Shown here: positions 16,019-24,747 of the stretch, piece after piece
Layout: each line of letters opens with the position of its first letter
How positions within the stretch are numbered: position 1 is the stretch's first letter
Assembly (NCBI GenBank): GCA_003526765.1
Contig: DPXZ01000124.1
Location: 1-27,839 of the forward strand
Reading direction: 5' to 3'
From: Fervidobacterium sp.
Lineage (GTDB): Bacteria; Thermotogota; Thermotogae; Thermotogales; Fervidobacteriaceae
DNA length: 27,839 nt
The notes under the pieces: model-generated
Told to the model about the DNA's origin: nothing
The model's input: the letters and a program-made list of their open reading frames with translations, nothing else
Databases searched by the model: none
Program-made: the position numbers and the translations under genes

Positions 16019-17419
16019 TCATTCATTGGGTAATTGCACGGTGACTCTTGTCCATTTTCCCTCTTCAGACTCAACACTAATACTTCCATTATGCATCTCA
16101 ACTATCTCTTTCACAATTGCAAGTCCCAATCCAGTACCGGGAATTGAGTAGGTTAGGTCACTATCAACGCGATAAAATTTATCGAATATTTTATCTATTT
16201 TATCGGCTGGTATACCTATGCCATTGTCTTCGACTATTATCTTTACAAAGTCTCCATCATTTTCAATAGCTATCTTTGCAACTCTCTCTTCTTTACTTTT
16301 ATCAGAGAATTTTATCGAATTGGTCAATAAATTCGTTATAACTTGTTCAATTCTTTTTCTATCACAATTGATTTTCAAGTCTTGATCAAAGTTGAATTCT
16401 ATTTTCACATCGTATTGAGACGCAAGGTGATTAACTGTGAGAATGGAATCGTTTATTACATCGTGTATGTTGGTGGGTTCCTTCACGATTTTTAGTGTAT
16501 GCGATTCAAGTTGTGAAAAGTCGAGTAAATCATTTAGTATGCCTTCCAATTTCAACGATTGGTTGTAGATCGTTTCTGAGAATTCTTTGATCTCGTCTTG
16601 CGTCATCGGAACATTTACGATCGTTTCTGTGTAGGCTTTGATTGCGGTTAAAGGTGTTCTAAGTTCATGAGATATGTTTGCGATGAAGTTGGTCTTTATC
16701 TTGTCAACCTCTCTTAGTTTCTGAACTTCTTTTTCAGATGTAATGTTTCTAACAGTTACAAGAATTCTTTCTTCTCCTTGTAGCTGAATCTTTTTTACCG
16801 ACATGCTGAAAAATGCGTTTGGTAACTCTATTTCGAAAAACTCTTCGTTACTATCGATTTTTGCCTCTATTTCTCGAAGTATGTCCGGGTAGTTCTTAAT
16901 TATCTCGGAACTCTTGACGTTTTGAAATTCTATCTCACCTTTGTAAAAAACTATGATGCCATCACTGGAAAGATTGAGTACCGTCTCAGAATATTCCCTA
17001 GCATTATCTACAAAATCAAGCAATCTAAGATTTTCCAAAGTTAAACCTGAGAGGTACGAGAGAAGCTGGAGATAGTCGATAACCTCGGCGGTCGGTTCCT
17101 CTGATGTAGTTAAAACAATTACCGACAGTAGCTTTACACCCTTGAAAATTGGAACTAATCCAACATACCAGTTATCTACGGGCAAAAATGTTGGAGACAA
17201 TCGATCTTCCACCCATGGAAGATAGTCTATGAACCATTCCTCGTTTATAATTTGGTCTGCCGGTTCAGCGTAAAAGAGTGATGACTGAACTATAACATTG
17301 AGTGCTTTGTAGTCCACAACTTTTCTCATTATTTCGGCTATAGCTATGTACAGCGATTTTTCGTCGGTTACTTTTGAAATTTCTAGCATGTACTTCGATA
17401 ATAATTGTTGGACCTCCAT
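16019..17419 (-). CDS. Cytoplasmic sensor histidine kinase (GAF-like, PAS-like, HisKA, HATPase)
   Basis: The 466-residue protein has no membrane segment. Residues about 1-135 look GAF-like and 140-235 PAS-like. The phosphoacceptor is His251 in FIANISHELRTPL. The ATP lid follows: N box NLLTNSIKFS, G1 DNGIGIP (398-404), F box KIFDKFYRVD and G2 GTGLGLA (428-434). All catalytic boxes are intact. There is no response regulator adjacent, so it is an orphan kinase; the next gene is an HDOD protein. ATG at 17419 is chosen because AAGGTG (17428-17433) lies 8 nt before it. The in-frame GTG at 17428 would overlap that site. Confidence 0.93.
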   Translation of the reverse strand: MEVQQLLSKYMLEISKVTDEKSLYIAIAEIMRKVVDYKALNVIVQSSLFYAEPADQIINEEWFIDYLPWVEDRLSPTFLPVDNWYVGLVPIFKGVKLLSVIVLTTSEEPTAEVIDYLQLLSYLSGLTLENLRLLDFVDNAREYSETVLNLSSDGIIVFYKGEIEFQNVKSSEIIKNYPDILREIEAKIDSNEEFFEIELPNAFFSMSVKKIQLQGEERILVTVRNITSEKEVQKLREVDKIKTNFIANISHELRTPLTAIKAYTETIVNVPMTQDEIKEFSETIYNQSLKLEGILNDLLDFSQLESHTLKIVKEPTNIHDVINDSILTVNHLASQYDVKIEFNFDQDLKINCDRKRIEQVITNLLTNSIKFSDKSKEERVAKIAIENDGDFVKIIVEDNGIGIPADKIDKIFDKFYRVDSDLTYSIPGTGLGLAIVKEIVEMHNGSISVESEEGKWTRVTVQLPNE

Positions 17420-17490
17420 TTTGATCACACCTTATCTGTGGAGTTTGTAGAACCGGAACAATTATGCCAAACCCGAGCCTTGCTATTTTG

Positions 17491-19119
17491 TTACATTCTT
17501 TCAGGTGCGCTTATTCCTATCAAATTCAATCCTTCTGACAATACTCGCCTCACAGCAAACGCCAAATTAAGCCTTGCATTTGACAGTCGCATATTATCTG
17601 TATCTACAATTTTGTTCTCAGCGTAGTATTTGTGGAATAGTGATGCAAGTTTTTCAAGATAATCTGCCAAATAGTGCGGTGAAAGCTTTTCAGTTACCCT
17701 GTCCAATATCTCGTCAAAGAGTGATATCTGCTTTATAATTCGCATCTCACTTTCATTTTCCAGCAATTCTATATTCTCACGGGGTATGAAATTTATACCT
17801 TTCGCTTTTGCGTTTTCAAAGAGGCTTGATATTCTTGCATGTGCGTACTGAACGTAAAATACAGGATTTTCATCTGTCTTCGATTTCGCCAACTCCAAGT
17901 CAAAATTCAGATGTGTATTGACATCAACCATCGCAAAGAAATACCTTGCTGCATCTTTTCCAACTTCGTCGATGAGCTCGTCTAGTGTAACGAACTCACC
18001 AGCTCTAGTGCTCATTTTGACAATTTCATCTCCACGCTTCAATGTCACAAACTGGTGCAGAACAAACATAAGAAAGTCTTCAGGGATGTCAAGAGCCTTC
18101 ATCGCTGCATACATCCTTGGCAAATGACCATGATGATCACTACCAAATATATCCACTGCGATATTGTATCCACGTTTGTATTTCTTGTAATGATACGCTA
18201 TATCTGTCAAGAAGTACGTATAGCTACCGTCGTTTTTGATGAGTACCTTATCGTTGTCATTTACAAAACGAGATGCCCTAAACCAAAGTGCCCCGTCTTC
18301 TTCGTAAACGAGCCCTTTGCTCTCCAGTATTGTGAGAACTTCTTTAACAGTACCATCATTTACTAAGCTGCTTTCCTTAAAGACGTTATCAAACTTTGCT
18401 CCAATCTTCTCAAGCGTTGTATCGAACATCTTTGATATCTCGTTGAGCGCATAACTTTTAAATACGGATTCAACCTCATCGTTCCATATCTTAAAATATT
18501 CATCATTGTGATCCGCTATTACATGTCGCGCAATGTCTACGACGTATTCTCCTTTGTATCCATCTTCCGGTATGGGTTCATCGTAACCGAGAAGTTGATT
18601 GTACCGTGCCCAGACTGATTTTGCCAGCAGCTTAATTTGCCTACCAGCATCGTTCAAGTACATCTCTTTTGTAACTTCCCATCCAGTGAATTTGAACACA
18701 TTTCCCAAAACGTCACCGATAACAACTTGACGTCCATGACCTACCGTGAGTGGCCCTGTCGGATTGGCACTTCCGTATTCCAGCAAAATACTACCATGCT
18801 TTTTGAAATTCCACACACTGTACGGATTTTGTATGAACTTAATCAAAAAATCTCTGTAGAATTCATTTGAAACTTTGAAGTTTATGAATCCTGGCCCAGC
18901 GATCGTGACTTCTTTGAACATGCGATGGCCCGAAAATTTCTCCACAAAATCTTTTGCGATCTCTTTGGGTGGCTTTTTAAAATATTTTACTCCCACAAGT
19001 GCAATGTTGGTTGAAAAATCACCAAATTGCTCTTCAGGTATCTCAACGACAAAATCGTATTCATATCCAAATTCCATGAGATGACTTCTTAATATCCCTA
19101 CAATTTCCTGCCTTATCAT
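17491..19119 (-). CDS. argS: Arginyl-tRNA synthetase
   Basis: This 542-residue class I synthetase has the N-terminal additional domain (about 1-80, with FGDFSTNIA), the signature region ANPTGPLTVGHGR (118-130), MYLNDAGRQ, and the KMSKS-equivalent KMSTR (368-372). The C-terminal anticodon domain ends GISAPERM. The HIGH motif reads TVGH: Thr125 replaces the first histidine, while Gly127 and His128 are kept. The rest of the active-site region looks normal, so it should be functional. GGGAGGT (19127-19133) lies within the engB end; the ATG is 3 nt after the engB stop. Confidence 0.97.
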   Translation of the reverse strand: MIRQEIVGILRSHLMEFGYEYDFVVEIPEEQFGDFSTNIALVGVKYFKKPPKEIAKDFVEKFSGHRMFKEVTIAGPGFINFKVSNEFYRDFLIKFIQNPYSVWNFKKHGSILLEYGSANPTGPLTVGHGRQVVIGDVLGNVFKFTGWEVTKEMYLNDAGRQIKLLAKSVWARYNQLLGYDEPIPEDGYKGEYVVDIARHVIADHNDEYFKIWNDEVESVFKSYALNEISKMFDTTLEKIGAKFDNVFKESSLVNDGTVKEVLTILESKGLVYEEDGALWFRASRFVNDNDKVLIKNDGSYTYFLTDIAYHYKKYKRGYNIAVDIFGSDHHGHLPRMYAAMKALDIPEDFLMFVLHQFVTLKRGDEIVKMSTRAGEFVTLDELIDEVGKDAARYFFAMVDVNTHLNFDLELAKSKTDENPVFYVQYAHARISSLFENAKAKGINFIPRENIELLENESEMRIIKQISLFDEILDRVTEKLSPHYLADYLEKLASLFHKYYAENKIVDTDNMRLSNARLNLAFAVRRVLSEGLNLIGISAPERM

Positions 19120-19122
19120 TGC

Positions 19123-19731
19123 TCAGACCTCCCGCATGCTCTCATTTATAAGATTCCATATCAAATCTACACCTTCCTTAGAGATAGAAGAACAAGGTAT
19201 TATTTTTTTGATACCGTAATCTGCGAGAACGTTTTCATAGTACTTGTATTGTTTTGCCTTCTCAGAGTTACTTAACTTATCGACTTTTGTTAGCAAAATT
19301 ACAGGTGATATACCAAGCATTTGTGTCCATTCAAGAAGTTGCTCGTCAGATTCCATCAGTTCATGTCTTGAATCTATCAGTGAGAATAGAATTCTCATGT
19401 TCCAATTTCGTTCTTCAAAGTATCTATCAATTACTTTTCTCCATTCTTCTCTGTCTTTCTTAGATGCGCGTGCGTAACCGTATCCGGGCAGATCAACAAA
19501 ATAGAACTTGTTGTCGATAAGAAAGTAATTTATGCTCCTCGTCTTACCGGGATTCTTGCTGACATATGCAACCTTTTTACCAAGAATTGCATTGAGCAAA
19601 CTCGATTTACCGACGTTGGACCTTCCCACAAATGCAAACTCACCGTTCAAAGAAGGTGGAAACTCATCATTCAACTTTGCTATTACTTTTTCTAACTTTA
19701 CGCTTTCTATTTTCGATGGGTTTATCGTCAC
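19123..19731 (-). CDS. engB: EngB/YsxC/YihA family GTPase (ribosome biogenesis)
   Basis: The 202-residue GTPase is required for large-subunit assembly in bacteria where it has been studied. The motifs are all present: G1 GRSNVGKS (36-43), G2 GKTRSINYF with Thr64, G3 DLPGYGYA (80-87), G4 TKVD (148-151) and G5 SSIS (181-184). The start is GTG at 19731, supported by GGAGGTG at 19739-19745 with 7-nt spacing. This places the first 65 nt inside lon. engB next to lon is a recurrent arrangement in other bacteria. Confidence 0.96.
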   Translation of the reverse strand: MTINPSKIESVKLEKVIAKLNDEFPPSLNGEFAFVGRSNVGKSSLLNAILGKKVAYVSKNPGKTRSINYFLIDNKFYFVDLPGYGYARASKKDREEWRKVIDRYFEERNWNMRILFSLIDSRHELMESDEQLLEWTQMLGISPVILLTKVDKLSNSEKAKQYKYYENVLADYGIKKIIPCSSISKEGVDLIWNLINESMREV

Positions 19732-22183
19732 ACAAAGCCACCTCCAACACTTCCTCTATTGTTTCAACGAAAGTGAATTTCATCTTCTCCCGTACTTCTT
19801 TTGGTACTTCATCTATATCTACTCTGTTCTTTGATGGTAGAATAACGTGGTTGATTCCCTTTCTGTAGGCGGCAATTACCTTTTCCTTAATACCACCAAC
19901 AGGAAGTACCCTTCCTCTCAACGTGATCTCGCCAGTCATTGCTATATCATTTCTGATTGGAAGTTCTTTTACAACTGAAATCAATGCGGTAGTGATAGTT
20001 ATTCCAGCGCTCGGACCATCTTTCGGTACCGCACCTTCTGGTACATGTATGTGAATATCGTTTTTGGCAAATTTCTCCGTATATTCATCACCACAGAGCT
20101 TTCTTGCCAAACTCAGTGCGATCCTGACGGATTCTTTCATTACATCACCGAGTTGACCCGTTATGATTAATCCACCATTACCGGGTACCAATGAGCTTTC
20201 GATGTACAATGTGGTCCCACCATTTGGCGTCCAAGCTAATCCTGTAGCAACTCCAACGATTGGTTTTTCTAATTTGTCTTCCTCACGTATTTTGGCATGG
20301 CCCAAGTATTCTTCGACTTTTTCGGGTGTTATAACTACAGTCTTTCCAGTCTTTGTGAATTCTAACGTTGCCTTTCTCGCCAAGCTTCTCAACTGTCTTT
20401 CCAATTCACGTACACCAGGTTCCAATGTGTATTCATCTATGATCTTCTTTATCGCAGCATCTTTGAATGTGTATATACGTTCTTTAGATCCCACAAATTC
20501 CGAGTCGATCTTTGGGATTATGTAGTCTTTCGCTATGTGGAATTTCTCTACGTCCGTGTAACTGGAGATTTCTATAACTTCCATCCTGTCACGTAAGGCA
20601 GGAGGGATTGTGTGCAATACATTTGCCGTAGTTATGAAGAGCACCTCAGACAGATCGTATGGAAGCTCTATGTAATAGTCAACAAATTCTTTGTTCTGTT
20701 CTGGATCGAGCACTTCCAGTAATGCAGAGGCTGGATCTCCTTGAAAACTGATGCCCATTTTATCCACCTCATCGAGGAGTATAACTGGATTCTTGACTTG
20801 CAGTTTCTTAATCAGTTGAATGATTCTTCCAGGTAGTGCTCCCACGTATGTTCTTCTGTGCCCTCTGATTTCAGCTTCGTCTCGGAGTCCGCCAAGCGAC
20901 ATCCTACCAAATTTCCTGTTCATTGCTCGAGCAATCGATTTTGCAAGCGAGGTCTTACCGACGCCCGGAGGTCCCGAGAAACAGATTATCGGGGCTTTTG
21001 CATTATCCGAAAGCTTCCTGGTTGCGAGATATTCAAGGATCCGTTTTTTCGGTTCTTCCAATCCATAGTGATCACTTTCCAGTATTTTCTCTGCATAATC
21101 TATATCTATTGTATCTTCCGTCTTTTCATACCAAGGCAATTCAAGTATCCAATCCAAATAGGTTCTCACGACGCTTGCCTCAGGTGCATAAGGTGACATC
21201 TTTTCTAATCGACTCAATTCCGAACGGGCCTTTTCTTTCACATGTTCCGGATAATTTCCATTCTCGATCTTTTCTCTAAGTTCTTTTATCTCTACGTCGT
21301 CTTCACCGCCGAGCTCGTCGCGTATGACCCTTAACTTTTCTCGTAGATAGTATTCTCTCTGGCTCTTCTCTATTCGCTCTTTAACCTTTTGATCAAGCTG
21401 TTGTTCTATCTCCAAAAGTTCAGTTTCTCGCACAAGTATATCCAGTATTTTTTCCAACCTTGCTGCAGGGTGAACGATCTCGAGTAATTCTTGCTTTTCT
21501 TCTATCGTTCCAGGGCATAACGATGCGGCAATATCTGCAAAGACATCTGCATTATCAACATCTTCAAGTAGCATGAGCGTCTCTGGCGGAATTTTCCGCG
21601 AATATTGGACGTACTTACTCAGTTCTTCCTTTACCATCCTCATTAGAGCGATGAGCTGTTTCGATTTACCGTACCTTGCTTTCAGTATCTGTACTTCAAA
21701 TTTGAAGAACTTGTCACCAACATTCTTCAGAAACTTGGCTCGTGCAATGCCCTCAACCAAAACCTTGAATGTATCGTCCGGTAATTTTCCCACTTGTATG
21801 ATCCTTACGATGGTTCCAACCTTATAAAGATCTTTTTCCGTTGGATTTTCTACAGTTGGATCTTTCTGATTAACCACAAAAACGAGTTGATTAGTCTTTT
21901 CCATGGCCTCTTCTAAAGCCATCAAGGAGCCTTCCCTACCAACGTAAAATGGAACTACTGTATTTGGGAAGATCACCATGTTACTGCGCATCGCTATGGC
22001 AGGTAGTTCATTTGGTATCGATATCCGTTCTTCTCTGTTCTTTTTTGCTTCTTTCTCCAATCTACTAAATTTGGTCTTTGAATTCTTAGCATCAACCTTT
22101 TCTGGAGATTTCACAGATTCGTTGATCACATCAGCTTTATTTGAACTCTTCTTATTCGATTCCTTATTCGATTTTCTTGGCAA
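19667..22183 (-). CDS. lon: ATP-dependent protease Lon (LonA)
   Basis: The 838-residue form starts at TTG 22183. The LON substrate domain begins at about residue 60 ([14 protein letters not shown]). A coiled-coil region follows, then Walker A GPPGVGKT (404-411), Walker [10 protein letters not shown], and the protease domain with catalytic Ser725 (GPSAG) and Lys768 (GGIKEK), 43 residues apart as in E. coli Lon. The first 59 residues are a Lys/Ser/Asn-rich extension absent from most Lon proteins. The start is chosen from GGGAGGTG at 22192-22199, 8 nt upstream. The longer frame to ATG 22267 would overlap tsaE by 104 nt and has no comparable ribosome site; ATG 22216 is also in frame. Confidence 0.96.
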   Translation of the reverse strand: MPRKSNKESNKKSSNKADVINESVKSPEKVDAKNSKTKFSRLEKEAKKNREERISIPNELPAIAMRSNMVIFPNTVVPFYVGREGSLMALEEAMEKTNQLVFVVNQKDPTVENPTEKDLYKVGTIVRIIQVGKLPDDTFKVLVEGIARAKFLKNVGDKFFKFEVQILKARYGKSKQLIALMRMVKEELSKYVQYSRKIPPETLMLLEDVDNADVFADIAASLCPGTIEEKQELLEIVHPAARLEKILDILVRETELLEIEQQLDQKVKERIEKSQREYYLREKLRVIRDELGGEDDVEIKELREKIENGNYPEHVKEKARSELSRLEKMSPYAPEASVVRTYLDWILELPWYEKTEDTIDIDYAEKILESDHYGLEEPKKRILEYLATRKLSDNAKAPIICFSGPPGVGKTSLAKSIARAMNRKFGRMSLGGLRDEAEIRGHRRTYVGALPGRIIQLIKKLQVKNPVILLDEVDKMGISFQGDPASALLEVLDPEQNKEFVDYYIELPYDLSEVLFITTANVLHTIPPALRDRMEVIEISSYTDVEKFHIAKDYIIPKIDSEFVGSKERIYTFKDAAIKKIIDEYTLEPGVRELERQLRSLARKATLEFTKTGKTVVITPEKVEEYLGHAKIREEDKLEKPIVGVATGLAWTPNGGTTLYIESSLVPGNGGLIITGQLGDVMKESVRIALSLARKLCGDEYTEKFAKNDIHIHVPEGAVPKDGPSAGITITTALISVVKELPIRNDIAMTGEITLRGRVLPVGGIKEKVIAAYRKGINHVILPSKNRVDIDEVPKEVREKMKFTFVETIEEVLEVALCDDKPIENRKRKVRKSNSKVE
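19739..19745 (-). promoter_or_regulatory. Ribosome-binding site for engB inside lon
   Basis: GGAGGTG on the minus strand, 7 nt before the GTG at 19731, fixes the 65-nt overlap with lon. Confidence 0.8.
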
Positions 22184-22658
22184 TTTCCAAGCACCTCCCA
22201 ATTCGCTCGAGTACATCCTTTCTTGCACAAATTGATAATTTTCTGTGGGATTCATCAACGTGCTCAAAGTAGACGCTTATTACCTCATTTTTGAAGAACT
22301 CCTTCAATCTTTCTCCCCACTCTATGATGAATATACCATCTTCATCTTCCAATTCATTTTCCAGGATTTGAAATGTCTCGTCAATACTTCCCAACCTGTA
22401 TGCATCTATGTGAAAGACAGTTTTACTACATACGTAAACATTCATGAGTGTAAACGTTGGACTTGTGACAACAACTGGGTCGCACCCAAGGCCTTTGACA
22501 ATTCCTCTTGTAAATGTGGTTTTGCCTGAACCTATCTCACCAGATAGGATAATGATATCACCTTCGCTCAGACCATTCGCTATCATCTCACCAGTCTGAG
22601 TAAGTTCTTCTTGATTCAAGATACCTAAATCGATACACAATTCATTTCCTTTTTCCAC
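22164..22658 (-). CDS. tsaE: TsaE, ATPase of the tRNA t6A37 modification system
   Basis: The 164-residue P-loop protein works with TsaB, TsaC and TsaD to make N6-threonylcarbamoyladenosine on ANN-decoding tRNAs. Walker A is GEIGSGKTT (40-48). The family's SPTFTL (66-71), HIDAYRL (83-89) and IIEWGERL (111-118) are present. The start is GTG with AGGAGG and GGAAGG stacked at about 22665-22674. It overlaps lon by 20 nt at its end. tsaB and tsaD are not in the window. Confidence 0.95.
   Translation of the reverse strand: MEKGNELCIDLGILNQEELTQTGEMIANGLSEGDIIILSGEIGSGKTTFTRGIVKGLGCDPVVVTSPTFTLMNVYVCSKTVFHIDAYRLGSIDETFQILENELEDEDGIFIIEWGERLKEFFKNEVISVYFEHVDESHRKLSICARKDVLERIGRCLEIAKKIE
22192..22199 (-). 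promoter_or_regulatory. Ribosome-binding site for lon inside tsaE
   Basis: GGGAGGTG on the minus strand lies 8 nt before the TTG at 22183, making TTG the likely lon start. Confidence 0.75.
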
Positions 22659-22731
22659 CTGTTGCCTTCCTCCTACTTAGTGATATCTTATCTTTTATAA
22701 CATTTCAATAGCATAATATGACTTAATGCCA

Positions 22732-22953
22732 TCATTTAAAAAATCTGCTTATCAGATTTAGAACCACTGTAAAGATGACACTCAAGATGATCATCGTAGT
22801 TATTGGAAAAATGAAAACAAAATCTTTTCGCCTAATGACGATATCGCCAGGCAACCACTTAAAATTACTCATCCTCGATATCAGTAACATCATCAAGCCC
22901 ATTATAATAGTCATTACGCCGACCATGATCAATAATCTTCCAATTTCCCGCAT
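22732..22953 (-). CDS. DUF2905 family small membrane protein
   Basis: The 73-residue protein has two membrane helices (about 6-26 and 48-70) joined by the family's hallmark FKWLPGDIVIRR loop (31-42). Function is unknown. The start is ATG at 22953 with AAGGAGGGAG at 22957-22966. The frame extends further upstream but that part is only the shadow of ricT. With this start the gene overlaps the ricT end by 89 nt in another frame. In other bacteria DUF2905 genes are often near ruvB or queA; here the neighbours are ricT and tsaE. Confidence 0.85.
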   Translation of the reverse strand: MREIGRLLIMVGVMTIIMGLMMLLISRMSNFKWLPGDIVIRRKDFVFIFPITTMIILSVIFTVVLNLISRFFK

Positions 22954-23761
22954 TTTCTCCCTCCTTAAAGTATGAGAAAGGAAGTGCGACCATTTCACCA
23001 TCATCTGTTTGCAACGTAACTCGAGAAAGGAATACATTCACCGTAATCACTTTAGCTATCTTCCCGTCGTAATAGATAGTGGAACCTTCATCCGGTATAT
23101 TCTCAAGTGCGTCGACGTAGAAATCGTGTTCGTACATCAAGCAGCATAACAATCTACCACATGGCCCAGTTATCTTCGAAGTATTTATCATCATCTGCTG
23201 GCGTTTTGCATGTTTCAATGTAATGCTGTCGAAGTCTCTTAGAAAATACGAGCAACAGCTCTTCATACCACAGAGGCCAAGCCCCTTTATGAATTTCATT
23301 TCATCCCTGACACCAACTTGCCTAAGTTCGATTCTTGTTTTGAACTCCTTAGCTATGTCTTTCACCAACTCACGAAAATCCACGCGTGTTTTTGAACTAA
23401 AGTAAATCACCAATTTGCTTCTATCAAATATATACTTCGACTGCAGTACTTTCATCGGTAATTTGTGTTTTTTCACAAGTTCTACCGTTACTGTTCTCGC
23501 TTTTGATGCGATTGCTTCATTTTCTTCGATAATTCTAAGATCTTCTTCAGTTGCTTTTCGAATTATCGGTCTAATTTCATAGTCTACATCATCTATACTG
23601 ACATCTTTTGGCCCCAATAAAACTTTACCATAGTCTGTTCCAAACTCACTCAGAATTATTGCATAATCACCGTATACAAACTTTTCTCCATTATCAGCAT
23701 AGTACACTATCTTTCCCATTGGCATAAGTTCGATACCATAAACAGTTGCTTGAAAACTCAT
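22865..23761 (-). CDS. ricT: PSP1-domain protein, RicT/YaaT type
   Basis: The 298-residue protein carries the PSP1 domain (about 55-150) followed by two CxxxxCC clusters: Cys164/169/170 (LCGMKSCC) and Cys201/206/207 (PCGRLLCC). In Bacillus subtilis RicT forms a complex with RicA and RicF that binds iron-sulfur clusters and supports RNase Y dependent mRNA processing. All six cysteines are kept here. holB next to ricT is also the B. subtilis order (holB-yaaT). The start overlaps the holB stop as ATGA, with GAGGTG upstream. The last 29 codons overlap the DUF2905 gene. ricA and ricF are not in the window. Confidence 0.92.
   Translation of the reverse strand: MSFQATVYGIELMPMGKIVYYADNGEKFVYGDYAIILSEFGTDYGKVLLGPKDVSIDDVDYEIRPIIRKATEEDLRIIEENEAIASKARTVTVELVKKHKLPMKVLQSKYIFDRSKLVIYFSSKTRVDFRELVKDIAKEFKTRIELRQVGVRDEMKFIKGLGLCGMKSCCSYFLRDFDSITLKHAKRQQMMINTSKITGPCGRLLCCLMYEHDFYVDALENIPDEGSTIYYDGKIAKVITVNVFLSRVTLQTDDGEMVALPFSYFKEGENAGNWKIIDHGRRNDYYNGLDDVTDIEDE
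22957..22966 (-). promoter_or_regulatory. Ribosome-binding site for the DUF2905 gene inside ricT
   Basis: AAGGAGGGAG on the minus strand, 5 nt from its GGAGGG core to the ATG at 22953. It supports the short 73-residue form. Confidence 0.75.
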
Positions 23762-24573
23762 TGTTTCTCACCTCTTAATCCCAAAAGTAGTGTGTAGTAA
23801 GTAAGTACGTAGTTGAAATTTGCCAACTTACTCCTTTGAATTTCGTCGCATATCTTCAGGTATTCTATCTTCTTCTCAATTTGTAAATCTTTATTAGTAA
23901 ATATCATCCAAGCAACAACTTTGGTCAAGTTCTTTAAGAAACGAAAATCGTTTATCTTAGAGACCCTTGAGATAAACTTGACGTACTCTGCAATGTCTTT
24001 TTGCAGATATTCGTCGATCATTGCCTTTATACTCATGACCTGATTGAGTACATCTTCAGAGTCTGCTACCTCATCTTCAGCAAGTATCTGATAATCGTGA
24101 GATAAAATTCTGTCTTCGAATTCTGCATCCCAAAAGACGAGGTATCTTTCAAAGTCGTTTAATTTATCGCTCTGTGGGACAAATTTTAGAAAACGCTTTT
24201 GAACCCTGCTTCTGATGGTTGGAAGTAACGAGTTCCAACGAGTGGTTATCAAGAGTATAATTGCGTAATGTGGCGGTTCTTCCAAAGTCTTCAGAAACGC
24301 ATTTGCAGCCTCTTGAGTCATCTTGTCCGCTTCGTAAACCAATATCAACTTGTATTCACCTTGAGGTGCGAAATCAAGAAAATCGATGATCCTTCGTATC
24401 TCTTCTATTCCGATATTGTTTTCTGGCTTAATGATCAGTAAGTCTTGTAAATTGTTGACATCTATGATGCTTGATAAGATCCTCTCAACGTATGATATAC
24501 TGTGTGAGACAATGCAAAAAGAATTACCAGGCTCCAAATTTAACCCATCTGCATTTTCTACATTTATTTGCAA
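23758..24573 (-). CDS. holB: DNA polymerase III delta' subunit (clamp loader)
   Basis: The 271-residue clamp-loader subunit has IGIEEIRRIIDFL (about 54-66), LVYEADKMTQEAANAFLKTLEEPP (about 78-101) and the TTRWNSLLPTIRSR sensor region (109-122). It has no Walker A, as expected for delta', which does not hydrolyse ATP. It is shorter than E. coli delta' (334), mainly at the N-terminus, where the usual HAYLF...G.GK segment is missing. The start is TTG at 24573 with GGAGGTG at 24579-24585, 5 nt away. It is the first gene of the minus-strand operon. Confidence 0.9.
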   Translation of the reverse strand: MQINVENADGLNLEPGNSFCIVSHSISYVERILSSIIDVNNLQDLLIIKPENNIGIEEIRRIIDFLDFAPQGEYKLILVYEADKMTQEAANAFLKTLEEPPHYAIILLITTRWNSLLPTIRSRVQKRFLKFVPQSDKLNDFERYLVFWDAEFEDRILSHDYQILAEDEVADSEDVLNQVMSIKAMIDEYLQKDIAEYVKFISRVSKINDFRFLKNLTKVVAWMIFTNKDLQIEKKIEYLKICDEIQRSKLANFNYVLTYYTLLLGLRGEKQ

Positions 24574-24640
24574 TGAGACACCTCCATAAAGCTCAAATGT
24601 CCATTATTATGATAAAACCACACTGCTTTCCATTCTTTTT

Positions 24641-24669
24641 ATTATATCACATGTTCGACGATTTGACAG
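24641..24669 (-). promoter_or_regulatory. Probable promoter of the holB-to-fliD operon
   Basis: On the minus strand CTGTCA (24664-24669) lies 17 bp before TATAAT (24641-24646), with TGA just before it (extended -10). It starts transcription about 60 nt before holB. It shares DNA with the divergent promoter on the plus strand. Confidence 0.55.
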
Positions 24670-24682
24670 TATGTGGTATAAT
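24654..24682 (+). promoter_or_regulatory. Probable promoter of the polyprenyl synthase gene
   Basis: The extended -10 TGGTATAAT (24674-24682) is a full match to consensus. A weak -35 (TTCGAC, 24654-24659) sits at 17-bp spacing. The perfect TTGACA at 24663-24668 is only 8 bp away and cannot serve as -35. The start site would be near 24689. Confidence 0.6.
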
Positions 24683-24747
24683 TCCTTTATGCCAACTCCA
24701 TGTGATTCAAATGCCGTAAAGTAAATCGAGGAAAGGAGAACAAACAA

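Noticed and set aside
22216..22267. Upstream ATG codons for lon (22267, 22216)
   Set aside because: They deepen the overlap with tsaE and lack a ribosome site as good as the one before TTG 22183, though they cannot be fully excluded.
22954..23037. Longer 101-residue form of the DUF2905 protein
   Set aside because: The extra 28 residues are outside the family's normal length and lie in ricT; the strong ribosome site is just before ATG 22953.
24663..24668. Perfect TTGACA as -35 box
   Set aside because: It is only 8 bp from TATAAT, too close to act with it.
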